Source: an uncultured Muribaculaceae bacterium
Lineage (GTDB): Bacteria > Bacteroidota > Bacteroidia > Bacteroidales > Muribaculaceae
Length of the DNA stretch: 64,000 bases
Direction of reading: 5' to 3'
Assembly (NCBI GenBank): GCA_910578395.1
Contig: CAJTPZ010000001.1
Location: 186,001-250,000, forward strand
Each line of letters starts with the position of its first letter. The first letter of the stretch is position 1. Shown in pieces: positions 1-8,511 of this stretch. Under the pieces are notes generated by a model that searched no databases, was not told the origin of the DNA, and saw only the letters and a program-made list of their open reading frames with translations. A program made the position numbers and the translations under genes.

Positions 1-1101
1 CGATCCGACGTAGTTGCCCATTGTGGATACTCCGTTGGATATGCCTTTGGGGATTGATGCAAAAAGCCCGTATCGCACATACTGCACCGGATAGATCTCG
101 GCAGGAAGCATAAGCCCTATTCCAAGTTTACCGTCAGATGTAGGTGTGGCTTCAAGCGTCACAATCCCGCCATCGCGTTCAACCGTGAATTCGGTCGGTT
201 TACCTGCATTAGACAATAGCTCGGCGCTGAATTCCGTATAGGACGGAGTAGGGACCGCACCTACCGAAGTGAAACGGTCTCCCTCCATTACTCCGGCTTT
301 CACGGCCGGATCTCCGGCAGCAAGGCTCTTGACAATAACCGGTACACGCATCGCCATAAAACCTCCTTCGTCGTTCACACTGAATATAAAATCATCGGGC
401 AGAGCGATACTGACAGTGTCACTGCCGTTGCGCAACACCTTTACTTCTTTTGCCTCTACAATATCAATCAATGAAGCAGACTCTCCAAGTTCCTTTCCGT
501 CGGCCATGAGCGGAATATCACCATTGCGAAATCCCACCGCCTGAGCAGCCGGTACAAAATCAAATCCGGCACTCACATCACGCATGTTGATATGCGATTC
601 ACCCCAATGGAAAGCAATGCCGGCATAAATAACTACCGCAAGCACAAAATTCATAATAACGCCTCCAAGCATCACGAGCAGCCGCTGATAAGCAGGCTTC
701 GACCGAAATTCCCAAGGCTCGGCCACTTCCGAAAGCGATTTCTGATCCTGTGTTTCGTCGATCATTCCGGCAATCTGGCAATATCCACCAAGCGGAATCC
801 AACCGATACCATACACCGTGTCCCGCCATGATGCCTTTTCCGCATCCTTCGCACCGGCAGGATGCGCCTTACCGACTTTCAGGGTCACAACAGCCTTGTC
901 GTCGGCCGATGAGAGCAAAAGCAGCTTACCTTCACGAGGGATATACTTCAACAGTGAGAACTTGTAATTGAAAAAAAGATAGAAGCGGCTCACACGCATT
1001 CCGAAAATTCGGGCAAACATATAATGGCCAAACTCATGCACAATCACAAGCAGGCTCAATGCCACTATGAGCTGTAAAGCTTTTATAAGTGTCGTTTCCA
1101 C
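1..1101 (-). CDS. rseP: RseP-type site-2 intramembrane zinc metalloprotease, 3' end cut by the window
   Basis: Membrane-embedded protease that cleaves anti-sigma factors and other membrane proteins. The reading frame starts with GTG at 1101 (V-E-T-T-L-I-K-A) and runs open to base 1, so about 367 residues are present and the C-terminus with the second metal-binding motif is missing. The first membrane helix carries HEFGH (residues about 22-26), the HExxH zinc site with catalytic Glu. A long periplasmic segment follows that should hold the PDZ domains. No in-frame ATG lies near the N-terminus, so a GTG start is likely. It begins 18 bases after the dxr stop, and dxr-rseP is a common pairing in Bacteroidota, so both are probably on one transcript. 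Function is confident; domain borders are not visible by eye. Confidence 0.9.
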   Translation of the reverse strand, partial: METTLIKALQLIVALSLLVIVHEFGHYMFARIFGMRVSRFYLFFNYKFSLLKYIPREGKLLLLSSADDKAVVTLKVGKAHPAGAKDAEKASWRDTVYGIGWIPLGGYCQIAGMIDETQDQKSLSEVAEPWEFRSKPAYQRLLVMLGGVIMNFVLAVVIYAGIAFHWGESHINMRDVSAGFDFVPAAQAVGFRNGDIPLMADGKELGESASLIDIVEAKEVKVLRNGSDTVSIALPDDFIFSVNDEGGFMAMRVPVIVKSLAAGDPAVKAGVMEGDRFTSVGAVPTPSYTEFSAELLSNAGKPTEFTVERDGGIVTLEATPTSDGKLGIGLMLPAEIYPVQYVRYGLFASIPKGISNGVSTMGNYVGS

Positions 1102-1119
1102 GTAATACAGTTTTGATTT

Positions 1120-2292
1120 CTATATCAACCCGGCTGCTATGCGTCGGGCCTGAGTGTTAGACTCAACATAATCGTCGAGTGTCGGTGCCGGCACATAATC
1201 GGCCCGCTCCAATGTTTTTTCTATAATTCTTACAATATCTGTAAATCCAATCCGGTCATGCAGGAAAGCATCAACAGCAATCTCATTAGCTGCATTTATC
1301 ACACATGCAGTATTTCCTCCATGCTGCAAAGCATAGTGTCCGAGGGCAATCCCGGGGAATTTCTCTACATCGGGTTCCTCAAATGTGAGATGACTCATAT
1401 CAGCCACTGTAAGCCGACGTTCGACCGAAGGCAATTCAAGTCTGCGGCTTCCGGCAAGGGCATATCTGATCGGGAGATGCATGTCGGGGACCCCCAACTG
1501 CGCTTTTAGGGCACCGTCGCGATATTCGACCATAGAGTGCACAATCGACTGCGGATGCACGACAGCTGAAATACGCTCCCCCGGAATTCCGAAAAGCCAG
1601 CGCGCCTCGATAATTTCAAACGACTTGTTGACCATCGTAGCGGAGTCAACAGTGATTTTGGCACCCATACTCCAGTTGGGATGTCGCAGAGCGTCGGATG
1701 CTTTCATTCCTGCCAGTCTGGAAGGCTCAACGCACCTGAACGGCCCTCCCGATGCTGTGATCCACAATCGTTCCACAGTATTGCAGTCCTCGCCATGCAG
1801 ACACTGGTATATGGCGGAATGCTCTGAATCGACCGGAATGATATCCACGCCGAAGATTTCTTTCTCTCGTGTGACAATATCTCCTGCGACAACCAGAGTC
1901 TCCTTGTTTGCCAGCGCGATAGTCTTACCGGCTCTTATGGCGCGAATGGTAGGTATCAGACCGCTGTAACCCACCGTAGCAGTGACGACGACATCAGTAT
2001 CATCATCGGCCATGGCGTCAGCTATAGCCTCATCCCCACAACTGGCTTTTATGCCCATTGACGCCATCTCGGCTCTGAACACCTCGAACGCGTCGCGAGA
2101 CTGTGGATTTGCGACCACAACTTTTGAGGGACGGAACTTTGCCGCCTGCTCCGACAGCATATCCATGTTGCTTCCAGCTGTCAACACACTCACCACAAAC
2201 AGTTCAGGATACGATGCGACAGTATCCAGTGTCTGACGTCCGATCGACCCTGTAGATCCCAGCACGGCGACTCTGCGCTGCGTGCCGTCCAT
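1120..2292 (-). CDS. dxr: 1-deoxy-D-xylulose 5-phosphate reductoisomerase
   Basis: Second step of the MEP isoprenoid pathway: NADPH-dependent conversion of DXP to MEP in the cytoplasm. The N-terminus has the dinucleotide motif GSTGSIGRQTLD. Substrate and metal-site motifs follow: VDSEHSAIYQC, TASGGPFR, HPNWSMGAKITVDSATM and CVINAANEIA. The frame is open to 2355, but a -7 promoter element (2320-2327) lies inside that extension. I therefore choose ATG at 2292, giving 390 residues, the usual family length. dxs, the preceding enzyme of the pathway, is in the same window at 50.4 kb but not in this operon. rseP follows 18 bases downstream. Confidence 0.95.
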   Translation of the reverse strand: MDGTQRRVAVLGSTGSIGRQTLDTVASYPELFVVSVLTAGSNMDMLSEQAAKFRPSKVVVANPQSRDAFEVFRAEMASMGIKASCGDEAIADAMADDDTDVVVTATVGYSGLIPTIRAIRAGKTIALANKETLVVAGDIVTREKEIFGVDIIPVDSEHSAIYQCLHGEDCNTVERLWITASGGPFRCVEPSRLAGMKASDALRHPNWSMGAKITVDSATMVNKSFEIIEARWLFGIPGERISAVVHPQSIVHSMVEYRDGALKAQLGVPDMHLPIRYALAGSRRLELPSVERRLTVADMSHLTFEEPDVEKFPGIALGHYALQHGGNTACVINAANEIAVDAFLHDRIGFTDIVRIIEKTLERADYVPAPTLDDYVESNTQARRIAAGLI

Positions 2293-2319
2293 ATCTTTTC
2301 TTTCCTGACACATTTGCGC

Positions 2320-2343
2320 CAAAGATACGAATTTTTTACCAAA
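2320..2343 (-). promoter_or_regulatory. dxr promoter
   Basis: On the minus strand TATCTTTG (2327-2320) matches the -7 consensus TAnnTTTG. A TTTG lies 12 bases upstream (2343-2340); no TTG is seen at the usual 19-20 base spacing. The predicted start of transcription is about 2315, which supports the ATG at 2292. Confidence 0.6.
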
Positions 2344-2371
2344 TATATTGCGCAACAGGACACAACAAACG

Positions 2372-2403
2372 ATTGTGTATTTGTGTCCATATTTCTACTT
2401 TTG
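2372..2403 (+). promoter_or_regulatory. pldA promoter
   Basis: TACTTTTG at 2396-2403 fits TAnnTTTG. ATTG at 2372-2375 lies 20 bases upstream (normal -33 spacing) and TTTG at 2380-2383 lies 12 bases upstream. Transcription should start near 2409, just before the ATG at 2418. The divergent dxr promoter is only about 30 bases away. Confidence 0.6.
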
Positions 2404-2417
2404 CACGGCATAAAGAT

Positions 2418-3344
2418 ATGTATTTTTCATTAACACATACTGCAACAAACCATAACGCCGTTTTGAAAGAGCCAGCATATACCCAGTCCTGCCTGCGCTG
2501 CATTTTGCGCACATTCCTGACAACACTAATATTATGCAATCTGACTATTACCAGCTCCCATGCACAGATAATAGTAAAAAACAACAATGACAAGATAATT
2601 GCCGACAGCATCCGCAGGGCATTTGACGACGAGCCATATTTCGGACTATACAAAGACAACTATTTTATTTTCGGAACATCGATCGGCCCGAAACCCACAA
2701 AGCAGAACTCAAACGTAAAGTTCCAGATATCCATCGCACAGAAGCTAACAAAATCGACACTTCCGTTCGGTACCTACCTATACCTGTTTTATACCCAAAA
2801 GGCATTCTGGAACGTTCTTGAGAATTCGATGCCTTTTCACGACCTGAACTTCAATCCAGGCGTGGGCCTTGCCAAGCCCCTCTTCGCAGATGGAGCATAT
2901 ATCGGAAAGGCTATTTTTCAGATCGAGCACGAGAGCAACGGCCGTGACTCAATCCAATCAAGATCATGGAACAGGATCTCATTCGGAGCAAACATCATCA
3001 TCGACAGAAACATGATGGTCCATGGCAAATACTGGATACCGATTGTCGACGGCGAAAACAACCGTGACATAACAAAATATGTCGGGATATGCCAGGCCGG
3101 AGTAAACTACATAAGCGACAACCGGCGTTTTATGGGCTCACTAACATTTGTGAAAAGGGCCAAATGGAGCCCAAGTTTCAACACTATATTCGAACTGGGA
3201 TACAAAATATCCAAAAACGACAATCAATATCTTTTCCTTCAATATTATAACGGTTATGGCGAAGGATTGCTCGATTATAAGACCTATCGGTCGGAGCTAC
3301 GCATCGGCATGGTCATACGCCCAAAATACTTCAGCGATTTCTAA
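2418..3344 (+). CDS. pldA: Outer-membrane phospholipase A (OMPLA/PldA family)
   Basis: Predicted outer-membrane beta-barrel enzyme hydrolysing phospholipid acyl esters. The mature part contains IEHESNGRDS followed by SRSWNRIS. This matches the OMPLA active site: His and Ser in HxSNGR and Asn in the SRSWNR segment. A signal peptide is visible (about residues 25-50, ending near SSHAQ). Alternating-hydrophobicity strands continue to the C-terminal segment RSELRIGMVI. The frame is open from 2373, but the promoter lies between there and 2418, so ATG at 2418 (308 residues) is chosen. It is divergent from dxr and alone on its transcript as far as can be seen. Confidence 0.85.
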   Translation: MYFSLTHTATNHNAVLKEPAYTQSCLRCILRTFLTTLILCNLTITSSHAQIIVKNNNDKIIADSIRRAFDDEPYFGLYKDNYFIFGTSIGPKPTKQNSNVKFQISIAQKLTKSTLPFGTYLYLFYTQKAFWNVLENSMPFHDLNFNPGVGLAKPLFADGAYIGKAIFQIEHESNGRDSIQSRSWNRISFGANIIIDRNMMVHGKYWIPIVDGENNRDITKYVGICQAGVNYISDNRRFMGSLTFVKRAKWSPSFNTIFELGYKISKNDNQYLFLQYYNGYGEGLLDYKTYRSELRIGMVIRPKYFSDF

Positions 3345-3412
3345 TCAGAAATTGATTTAAAACCCCACTCCGAGCGGATTTACAAACTTTTTTTTGTGAA
3401 TTTAATATGTCG

Positions 3413-3436
3413 TTTGCAAAAAAATTGCCATATTTG
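3413..3436 (+). promoter_or_regulatory. Possible HU promoter
   Basis: CATATTTG at 3429-3436 is one base off TAnnTTTG, and TTTG at 3413-3416 lies 12 bases upstream. It gives a leader of about 75 bases before the HU start. The -7 match is imperfect, so this is tentative. Confidence 0.35.
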
Positions 3437-3517
3437 CACCCACCAAACTGCGGATGATGCTGTTAGTTGGTAAAAATCATATTCTGAAAGTTAATCTTAT
3501 TCATATTTTAAACAAAC

Positions 3518-3796
3518 ATGACAAAAGCAGAAATCGTCAGCGAAATCTCCAAAACAACCGGAGTTGACAAAGCAAGTGTCCTCGCTACCGTCGAGAAGTT
3601 CATGGAAATTGTGAAGGACAGCCTCGTTAACGGCGAACATGTTTACCTTCGCGGATTCGGTAGCTTCATCGTCAAGACTCGTTCCGAGAAGACAGCCCGC
3701 AACATCTCCAAGAACACCACAATCATCATCCCAGAGCACAAAATTCCGGCATTCAAGCCCGCCAAAGTGTTCATGAACAACGTTAAGGGTGAATAA
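3518..3796 (+). CDS. hup: HU-family DNA-binding protein
   Basis: 92-residue histone-like nucleoid protein that bends DNA non-specifically as a dimer. The N-terminus MTKAEIVSEISKTTGVDKA is the usual helix-turn-helix body. The beta arm follows FGSFIVKTRSEKTARNISKN, with the IPA-type intercalation region seen as HKIPAFKPAKVF. Length and motifs match the family throughout. It is followed by the small basic protein gene and then RNase G. Confidence 0.95.
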   Translation: MTKAEIVSEISKTTGVDKASVLATVEKFMEIVKDSLVNGEHVYLRGFGSFIVKTRSEKTARNISKNTTIIIPEHKIPAFKPAKVFMNNVKGE

Positions 3797-3874
3797 TCGC
3801 TCCAACGGTTTCAATAAATAGACTCAAGACATCAAGTCTCTCCATAATATTCATAATCTCAACAACCTTCCAAA

Positions 3875-3964
3875 ATGCCAAGCGGAAAGAAAAGAAAAGG
3901 CCACAAGATGGCCACGCATAAGCGCAAAAAGCGTCTGAGAAAGAACCGCCACAAGAAGAAGTAA
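3875..3964 (+). CDS. Very basic 29-residue protein (AURKAIP1/COX24-like)
   Basis: An ATG-initiated frame encodes a peptide starting MPSGKKRKGHKMATHKRKKR and ending NRHKKK. Of 29 residues, 17 are Lys or Arg. This is the short AURKAIP1/COX24-type protein often annotated in Bacteroidota between HU and RNase G; the mitochondrial relative is a ribosomal small-subunit protein (mS38). A role as an RNA-binding ribosomal component is inferred from composition and family only. It lies 78 bases after HU and about 150 bases before rng, so it is probably co-transcribed with HU. Confidence 0.85.
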   Translation: MPSGKKRKGHKMATHKRKKRLRKNRHKKK

Positions 3965-3969
3965 GATCC

Positions 3970-4043
3970 GATCTTGGCGGCGGCCGACCGCTCCGGTAGC
4001 GTCAATGCTTCCGGACGCGGACAGGCCACGTTAACCGCCGATC
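3970..4043 (+). other. GC-rich potentially structured leader upstream of rng
   Basis: GATC-UU-GGCGG (3970-3980) can pair with CCGCCGATC (4035-4043), giving a nine-pair helix with a UU bulge. Inside it GGCC (3982-3985) pairs with GGCC (4024-4027). Two alternative inner hairpins compete: CGCT/AGCG (3989-4001) and GCGTC/GACGC (3999-4018). Their loops each contain CCGG. No gene occupies this stretch. An mRNA leader role is inference. Confidence 0.4.
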
Positions 4044-4117
4044 ATCACTTCATCAACACTTTAGGCTGGCCCTGTCTCTCACCGGATAGCGGCCTTTGCC
4101 TTTGCCAATGTTTTGTA

Positions 4118-5752
4118 ATGAAAAGTGAACTTATCGTAGACGTTCAGTCCAACGAAATCTCAGTAGCTCTTCTCGAGGATTCACGCCTTGTATCGCTACA
4201 AAAAGAGTCTCGCGGGATTGCCTATGCCGTCGGCGACATTTATCTGGCCAAAGTTAAAAAACTCATGCCAGGCCTCAATGCCGCTTTCGTCAATGTCGGC
4301 TATGAGAAAGACGCATTCCTTCATTATCTGGACCTTGGCCCCAGGTTCTCATCCTACTCCCAATATGTCGGCGAACTTCTCGCCAACAAAAAGCACATAC
4401 CGCAGCTTCAGAAAAAAAACCTCCTTCCCGAAATTGACAAACATGGCGCAATAGCCGATGTACTTTCGCCGGGACAGGAGCTGCTTGTGCAGATCGTCAA
4501 AGAGCCCATATCGTCAAAGGGTCCGCGACTTACCACCGAGATTTCCCTCACCGGCCGATATCTTGTCCTGATGCCTTTCTGTGACAAGATTTCTGTTTCC
4601 CAGAAAATAAAATCCGGTGAGGAACGCACTCGCCTCCGGCAACTTCTCGGCAGTATAAAGCCAAAAAATTTCGGCATAATAGTAAGAACTTCCGCCGAAG
4701 GTAAAAAAGTCGCCGAGCTCAACACCGAACTCAAAGCACTCATGAAGTGCTGGGAAGACGCTCTTGCCAAAGCACAGAAAGTAAGTGCTCCCGCCCTCGT
4801 TTTTGAAGAAGAGAGTCGCATCGTCACCGCACTGCGCGACATTTTCTCTACCTCTTTTCAGGACATCTACGTCAACGACTCCGAAATCACGCAGCAGATA
4901 CGCAACTACGTATCTATAATCGCACCGGAGAGCCGTGACATTGTTAAGGAATACACTGCCCCAGAACCAATATTCGACAAATTTGGCATAACACGCCAGA
5001 TCAAGTCGTCGTTTGGAAAAACGGTATCATTCCGCAGCGGAGCCTACATCATCATCGAGTCAACGGAAGCATTGCACGTAATTGATGTCAATTCCGGAAA
5101 CCGATCAAAAGCTTCAAGCGATCAAGAATCAAACGCACTTGAGGTAAACCTCAGAGCTGCCGACGAAATCGCCCGTCAGCTTCGGTTGCGCGACATGGGA
5201 GGGATCATCGTGATAGACTTCATCGACATGGCAAAGCAGGAGCACCGCCAGGCGCTCTTCGACCACATGAAAGAAGTCATGGCCAATGACAGAGCAAGAC
5301 ACAACATCTTGCCTCTGAGTAAATTCGGGCTTATGCAGATTACACGCCAGCGTGTGCGTCCGGCCCTTGACATTGTCACCACCGAAAGCTGTCCATCATG
5401 CTTCGGCAAAGGTGAGATACAGCCTTCGCTGCTATTCACCGACACGCTCAAGGAAAAGCTCGATTATCTGATAAACGATCTGCATCAACGCAACTTCATC
5501 ATGTATGTGCATCCGTTTGTCGACGCATACATCAAAAAAGGACTTCTGACGTCGCTTTACCGCAAGTGGCGCACTGAACTCGGCAGAAACTTCAAGATCA
5601 TGCCCGACCAGTCGCTTGCTTATCTGCAGTATCGTGTCATCGACAGCCAGAAAAATGAAATTGACCTCAAAGAGGAAAAGGACATGGCATCGGCTGCGAC
5701 AAAAACAAAAAACAAAGCCAAGAACCGGGGCACCAACCCAAATGACGAATGA
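4118..5752 (+). CDS. rng: Ribonuclease G (RNase E/G family)
   Basis: Endoribonuclease for 5S/16S rRNA maturation and mRNA decay. The frame is open upstream to 3974, but the family N-terminus is MKSELIVDVQSNEISVALLE, so ATG at 4118 is used (544 residues). An S1-like domain follows (about residues 35-130, with IYLAKVKKLMPGLNAAFVN). The catalytic DNase I-like region contains DVNSG and LRDMGGIIVIDFIDM, with acidic metal ligands. The zinc-link motif is seen as ESCPSCFGKGE. The C-terminus is a Lys-rich tail. No RNase E-type long scaffold domain is present. lipA starts 39 bases downstream, so a shared transcript is plausible. Confidence 0.93.
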   Translation: MKSELIVDVQSNEISVALLEDSRLVSLQKESRGIAYAVGDIYLAKVKKLMPGLNAAFVNVGYEKDAFLHYLDLGPRFSSYSQYVGELLANKKHIPQLQKKNLLPEIDKHGAIADVLSPGQELLVQIVKEPISSKGPRLTTEISLTGRYLVLMPFCDKISVSQKIKSGEERTRLRQLLGSIKPKNFGIIVRTSAEGKKVAELNTELKALMKCWEDALAKAQKVSAPALVFEEESRIVTALRDIFSTSFQDIYVNDSEITQQIRNYVSIIAPESRDIVKEYTAPEPIFDKFGITRQIKSSFGKTVSFRSGAYIIIESTEALHVIDVNSGNRSKASSDQESNALEVNLRAADEIARQLRLRDMGGIIVIDFIDMAKQEHRQALFDHMKEVMANDRARHNILPLSKFGLMQITRQRVRPALDIVTTESCPSCFGKGEIQPSLLFTDTLKEKLDYLINDLHQRNFIMYVHPFVDAYIKKGLLTSLYRKWRTELGRNFKIMPDQSLAYLQYRVIDSQKNEIDLKEEKDMASAATKTKNKAKNRGTNPNDE

Positions 5753-5791
5753 CCCCATGACCACCTGATCAGTGGTCACCACGTCTACCAA

Positions 5792-6655
5792 ATGGCCGAA
5801 AAAAAAGATTCCTATATGCGCAAGCCCGACTGGCTTCGCATCAAGCTTCCCGACGCGGTCAAGTCGGGCAAAATCCGGCAAATGCTTGCCGAGAGAAACA
5901 TAAACACTATCTGCTCAAGCGGAATGTGTCCGAATCGTGGCGAGTGCTGGTGTGCCGGCACCGCCACTTTTATGATCGGGGGAGACACATGCACCCGGGC
6001 ATGCCGTTTCTGTGCGGTGAAAACAGGTCGACCAGGCACACCTCCCGACCCGGTTGAAATCGACAATATAGTACGTTCTATCAAAGAACTTGGGCTGCGC
6101 CATGCAGTAGTCACCTCAGTAGACCGTGACGATATTCCTGACGGAGGCGCCACCCACTGGGCCGCTCTCATACGTGCCATACGTCGAAACTGCCCCGGCG
6201 TAACTCTTGAAACTCTTATTCCCGACTTCCAGGGCAAGACCGAACTTATAGATATCGTAATTGCCGAAAAGCCGGATGTAATATCACACAATCTCGAAAC
6301 GGTGCGGCGTATTACTCCCGACGTGCGTTGCTCGGCCACCTACGACCGCTCGCTTATGGTGCTGAACCATATCGCCAAAAATGGTATACGCACAAAATCA
6401 GGCATCATGCTCGGATTGGGTGAAACTCCGGAAGAGATCATTGAAACAATGGACGACCTGATTGAAGCAGGCTGCGAAGTCATGACAATAGGTCAATATC
6501 TGCAACCATCAAGAGAGCATTATCCAGTAAAATCCTATATAACGCCGGAAACTTTCGAACAATACCGTCTTATAGGCATAGATAAAGGATTTCGCCATAT
6601 CGAGAGCTCACCGTTTGTACGCAGCAGTTATCACGCCGAACGACATGTCCATTGA
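5792..6655 (+). CDS. lipA: Lipoyl synthase
   Basis: Radical SAM enzyme inserting two sulfur atoms into octanoyl groups on lipoyl-dependent enzymes. Both iron-sulfur cluster motifs are intact: the auxiliary CX4CX5C (CSSGMCPNRGEC) and the radical SAM CX3CX2C (CTRACRFC). The SAM-binding core continues with VTSVDRDDIPDGGA and the typical C-terminus GFRHIESSPFVRSSYHA. At 287 residues it has normal length. The last 11 bases overlap the start of lipB, so the two genes are translationally coupled and act consecutively in lipoate assembly. Confidence 0.96.
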   Translation: MAEKKDSYMRKPDWLRIKLPDAVKSGKIRQMLAERNINTICSSGMCPNRGECWCAGTATFMIGGDTCTRACRFCAVKTGRPGTPPDPVEIDNIVRSIKELGLRHAVVTSVDRDDIPDGGATHWAALIRAIRRNCPGVTLETLIPDFQGKTELIDIVIAEKPDVISHNLETVRRITPDVRCSATYDRSLMVLNHIAKNGIRTKSGIMLGLGETPEEIIETMDDLIEAGCEVMTIGQYLQPSREHYPVKSYITPETFEQYRLIGIDKGFRHIESSPFVRSSYHAERHVH

Positions 6656-7295
6656 TATCAGAATCGTTCCCGGACTGCTCCCCTACCGTGAAGGATGGGA
6701 TATGCAGCACCTGCTACTTGAACAGGTAAAGCGAGGCGATGCGCCCGAGACTATACTAATTGTCGAGCATATGCCGGTATTTACCCTTGGATTTCATGGA
6801 AATGCCGCAAACATGCTCGCCGACGAAAAGGCACTCAAACAACGTGGAGCCGAAATACTGCGCGTAGAGCGAGGAGGCGACATTACATTCCATGGTCCGG
6901 GACAAATAGTGGCATACCCAATCATAAGACTGCGCGACCGGCATTTCGGAGTAAAGTCATACGTCGACCGACTTGAACAATCGGTCATCGACACATGCCG
7001 CACCTTCGGCGTCAATTCAGAACGAATAGAGAACGCCACCGGTGTGTGGTGCGGCACAGGCACAGCAACCGAACGAAAAATATGCGCTATCGGTGTCAAG
7101 GTTAGCCACGGCATCACCATGCATGGTCTTGCACTCAACGTCACAACCGATCTTGACTGGTTCAAACTGATAAATCCCTGCGGTTTTACCTCGAAAGGCG
7201 TAACGTCTATCGCCATGGAAACCGGGATCACTCCTGATTTCACACAAGTAACAAATATTCTATCGGAAAACCTGCTTGCAAATCTCACGGAATAA
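6645..7295 (+). CDS. lipB: Octanoyl-[acyl-carrier-protein]:protein N-octanoyltransferase
   Basis: Transfers octanoate from ACP to target proteins before LipA acts. The motif RGGDITFHGPGQIVAYP, the lysine in GVKVSHGITMHGLALNV, and the catalytic Cys in NPCGF are all present. I take ATG at 6645 (216 residues), which overlaps the lipA stop; an upstream in-frame start at 6615 would lie deeper in lipA and adds a non-conserved segment. The 3' end overlaps the converging histidine kinase gene by 11 bases. Confidence 0.94.
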   Translation: MSIDIRIVPGLLPYREGWDMQHLLLEQVKRGDAPETILIVEHMPVFTLGFHGNAANMLADEKALKQRGAEILRVERGGDITFHGPGQIVAYPIIRLRDRHFGVKSYVDRLEQSVIDTCRTFGVNSERIENATGVWCGTGTATERKICAIGVKVSHGITMHGLALNVTTDLDWFKLINPCGFTSKGVTSIAMETGITPDFTQVTNILSENLLANLTE

Positions 7296-8511
7296 CCACT
7301 CTGAACATTGGATGAGGTCCTCTGCTTACAAGTCCCAGAGTAGCTCCGCCATTGCGTCGCAGCAATTGTCGTGACAGCGACAGTCCAATACCACTGCCAC
7401 CCGGTTTGGTGGTGAAAAACGGAATAAAAATTTTATCGGCAATTTCGTCAGGTATTCCAGGTCCGCTGTCGGATATTTCTATTGTAACCGACTCGTCTGG
7501 TAAAATACATCCTGTTATCCTCACATAACCTGTATCGTCTCCGAGACGTGCGTTTTCCATACCGTTTTTCAACAGATTCACCATGGCCTGGCTTAACATA
7601 CCCTCATCGCTATAGACCATCACGTCTTCAGAACCCGACATGTCTATACGGAAATCCGGCACCTCGCATCCATCAGAATCAAACATGCATCTGACATGAT
7701 TCACACAACGTTCAAGAAAATCATAAAGGAGAAAAGCTTTTGGTGCAGGATCAGGCAAGCGAGAGAGGCTATTATAGGATCTTACAAAATTCCTCATATA
7801 ACCAGAAGCACCCGCTATTGTTTTTAACTGTTGCTTCACATCAACCGACAAAACATCACTTTCAGGTGAATCAAGCACATTTTTCGCAAGTGACACTATA
7901 GGAGTCAGCGCATTATTGATTTCATGTGCCAAGACCTGTGAATATCGCATCCATGAATCCATATCGCGATCGATAACGGCAGAGGTCACATCATCGAGCG
8001 TCAGCATCACAAACACATTCCCTCCAGTCTCAATCCTGACAATACCGACGGTAACCACATTCTCTTCTATCCTCATCACCTCGGCGCCTGTAATGCCCAC
8101 ACCCGTTTCAAGCAATGTGCCAAGCTTTGTTCCTGCAAACTGCCTGGCAGACGTCACAACATTGCGTCCAAGCATCCTCAATGCCGCATGATTGCTAAGC
8201 ACAGCACGTCCATCACTGTCTCGAAACACGACAATGCCAGTCGAAGACCGCTCTACAACGGCATTGAGAAAACTGTCGCGCATCATATTCCTGTCCCTTA
8301 GATCGCCAAGCACTTTTCTTATCGCATCAAGATTCCACATGACTTTTTTATCGAAAACCTTAGGCAAAAAAGCTGTATCTCCATTTGAGAGTGCCTCGAT
8401 AAGGATATCGGTCGAACGACGCATATGACGGGTCACTATAATCATACGGCAACCAATCACTACAAGGCAAGAAATAACAATACCAACCGCCCACAAAAAA
8501 GCCGCACTCAT
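7285..8511 (-). CDS. Membrane-anchored sensor histidine kinase (NtrB/NtrY-like)
   Basis: 408 residues. A single membrane helix (about residues 5-27) is followed by a HAMP-like linker, a PAS-like region (about 80-185) and a kinase core. The phospho-acceptor box is AHEINNALTP (His196). The N box is NLLKNGMEN, G1 is DSGPGIPDE, the F box is FIPFFTTK and G2 is GSGIGLSLS, so it looks active. There is almost no extracytoplasmic loop, so the signal is probably cytoplasmic or within the membrane. Its start overlaps the stop of the response-regulator gene by 4 bases, so the two are coupled and form a cognate pair. The likely target is the adjacent ABC exporter (see the sigma-54 promoter). Confidence 0.9.
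   Translation of the reverse strand: MSAAFLWAVGIVISCLVVIGCRMIIVTRHMRRSTDILIEALSNGDTAFLPKVFDKKVMWNLDAIRKVLGDLRDRNMMRDSFLNAVVERSSTGIVVFRDSDGRAVLSNHAALRMLGRNVVTSARQFAGTKLGTLLETGVGITGAEVMRIEENVVTVGIVRIETGGNVFVMLTLDDVTSAVIDRDMDSWMRYSQVLAHEINNALTPIVSLAKNVLDSPESDVLSVDVKQQLKTIAGASGYMRNFVRSYNSLSRLPDPAPKAFLLYDFLERCVNHVRCMFDSDGCEVPDFRIDMSGSEDVMVYSDEGMLSQAMVNLLKNGMENARLGDDTGYVRITGCILPDESVTIEISDSGPGIPDEIADKIFIPFFTTKPGGSGIGLSLSRQLLRRNGGATLGLVSRGPHPMFRVVIP

Noticed and set aside
3974..4117. Open extension of rng towards the small basic protein gene
   Set aside because: The RNase G family starts at MKSELIVDVQ (4118); the extension lacks an ATG start and covers the structured leader.
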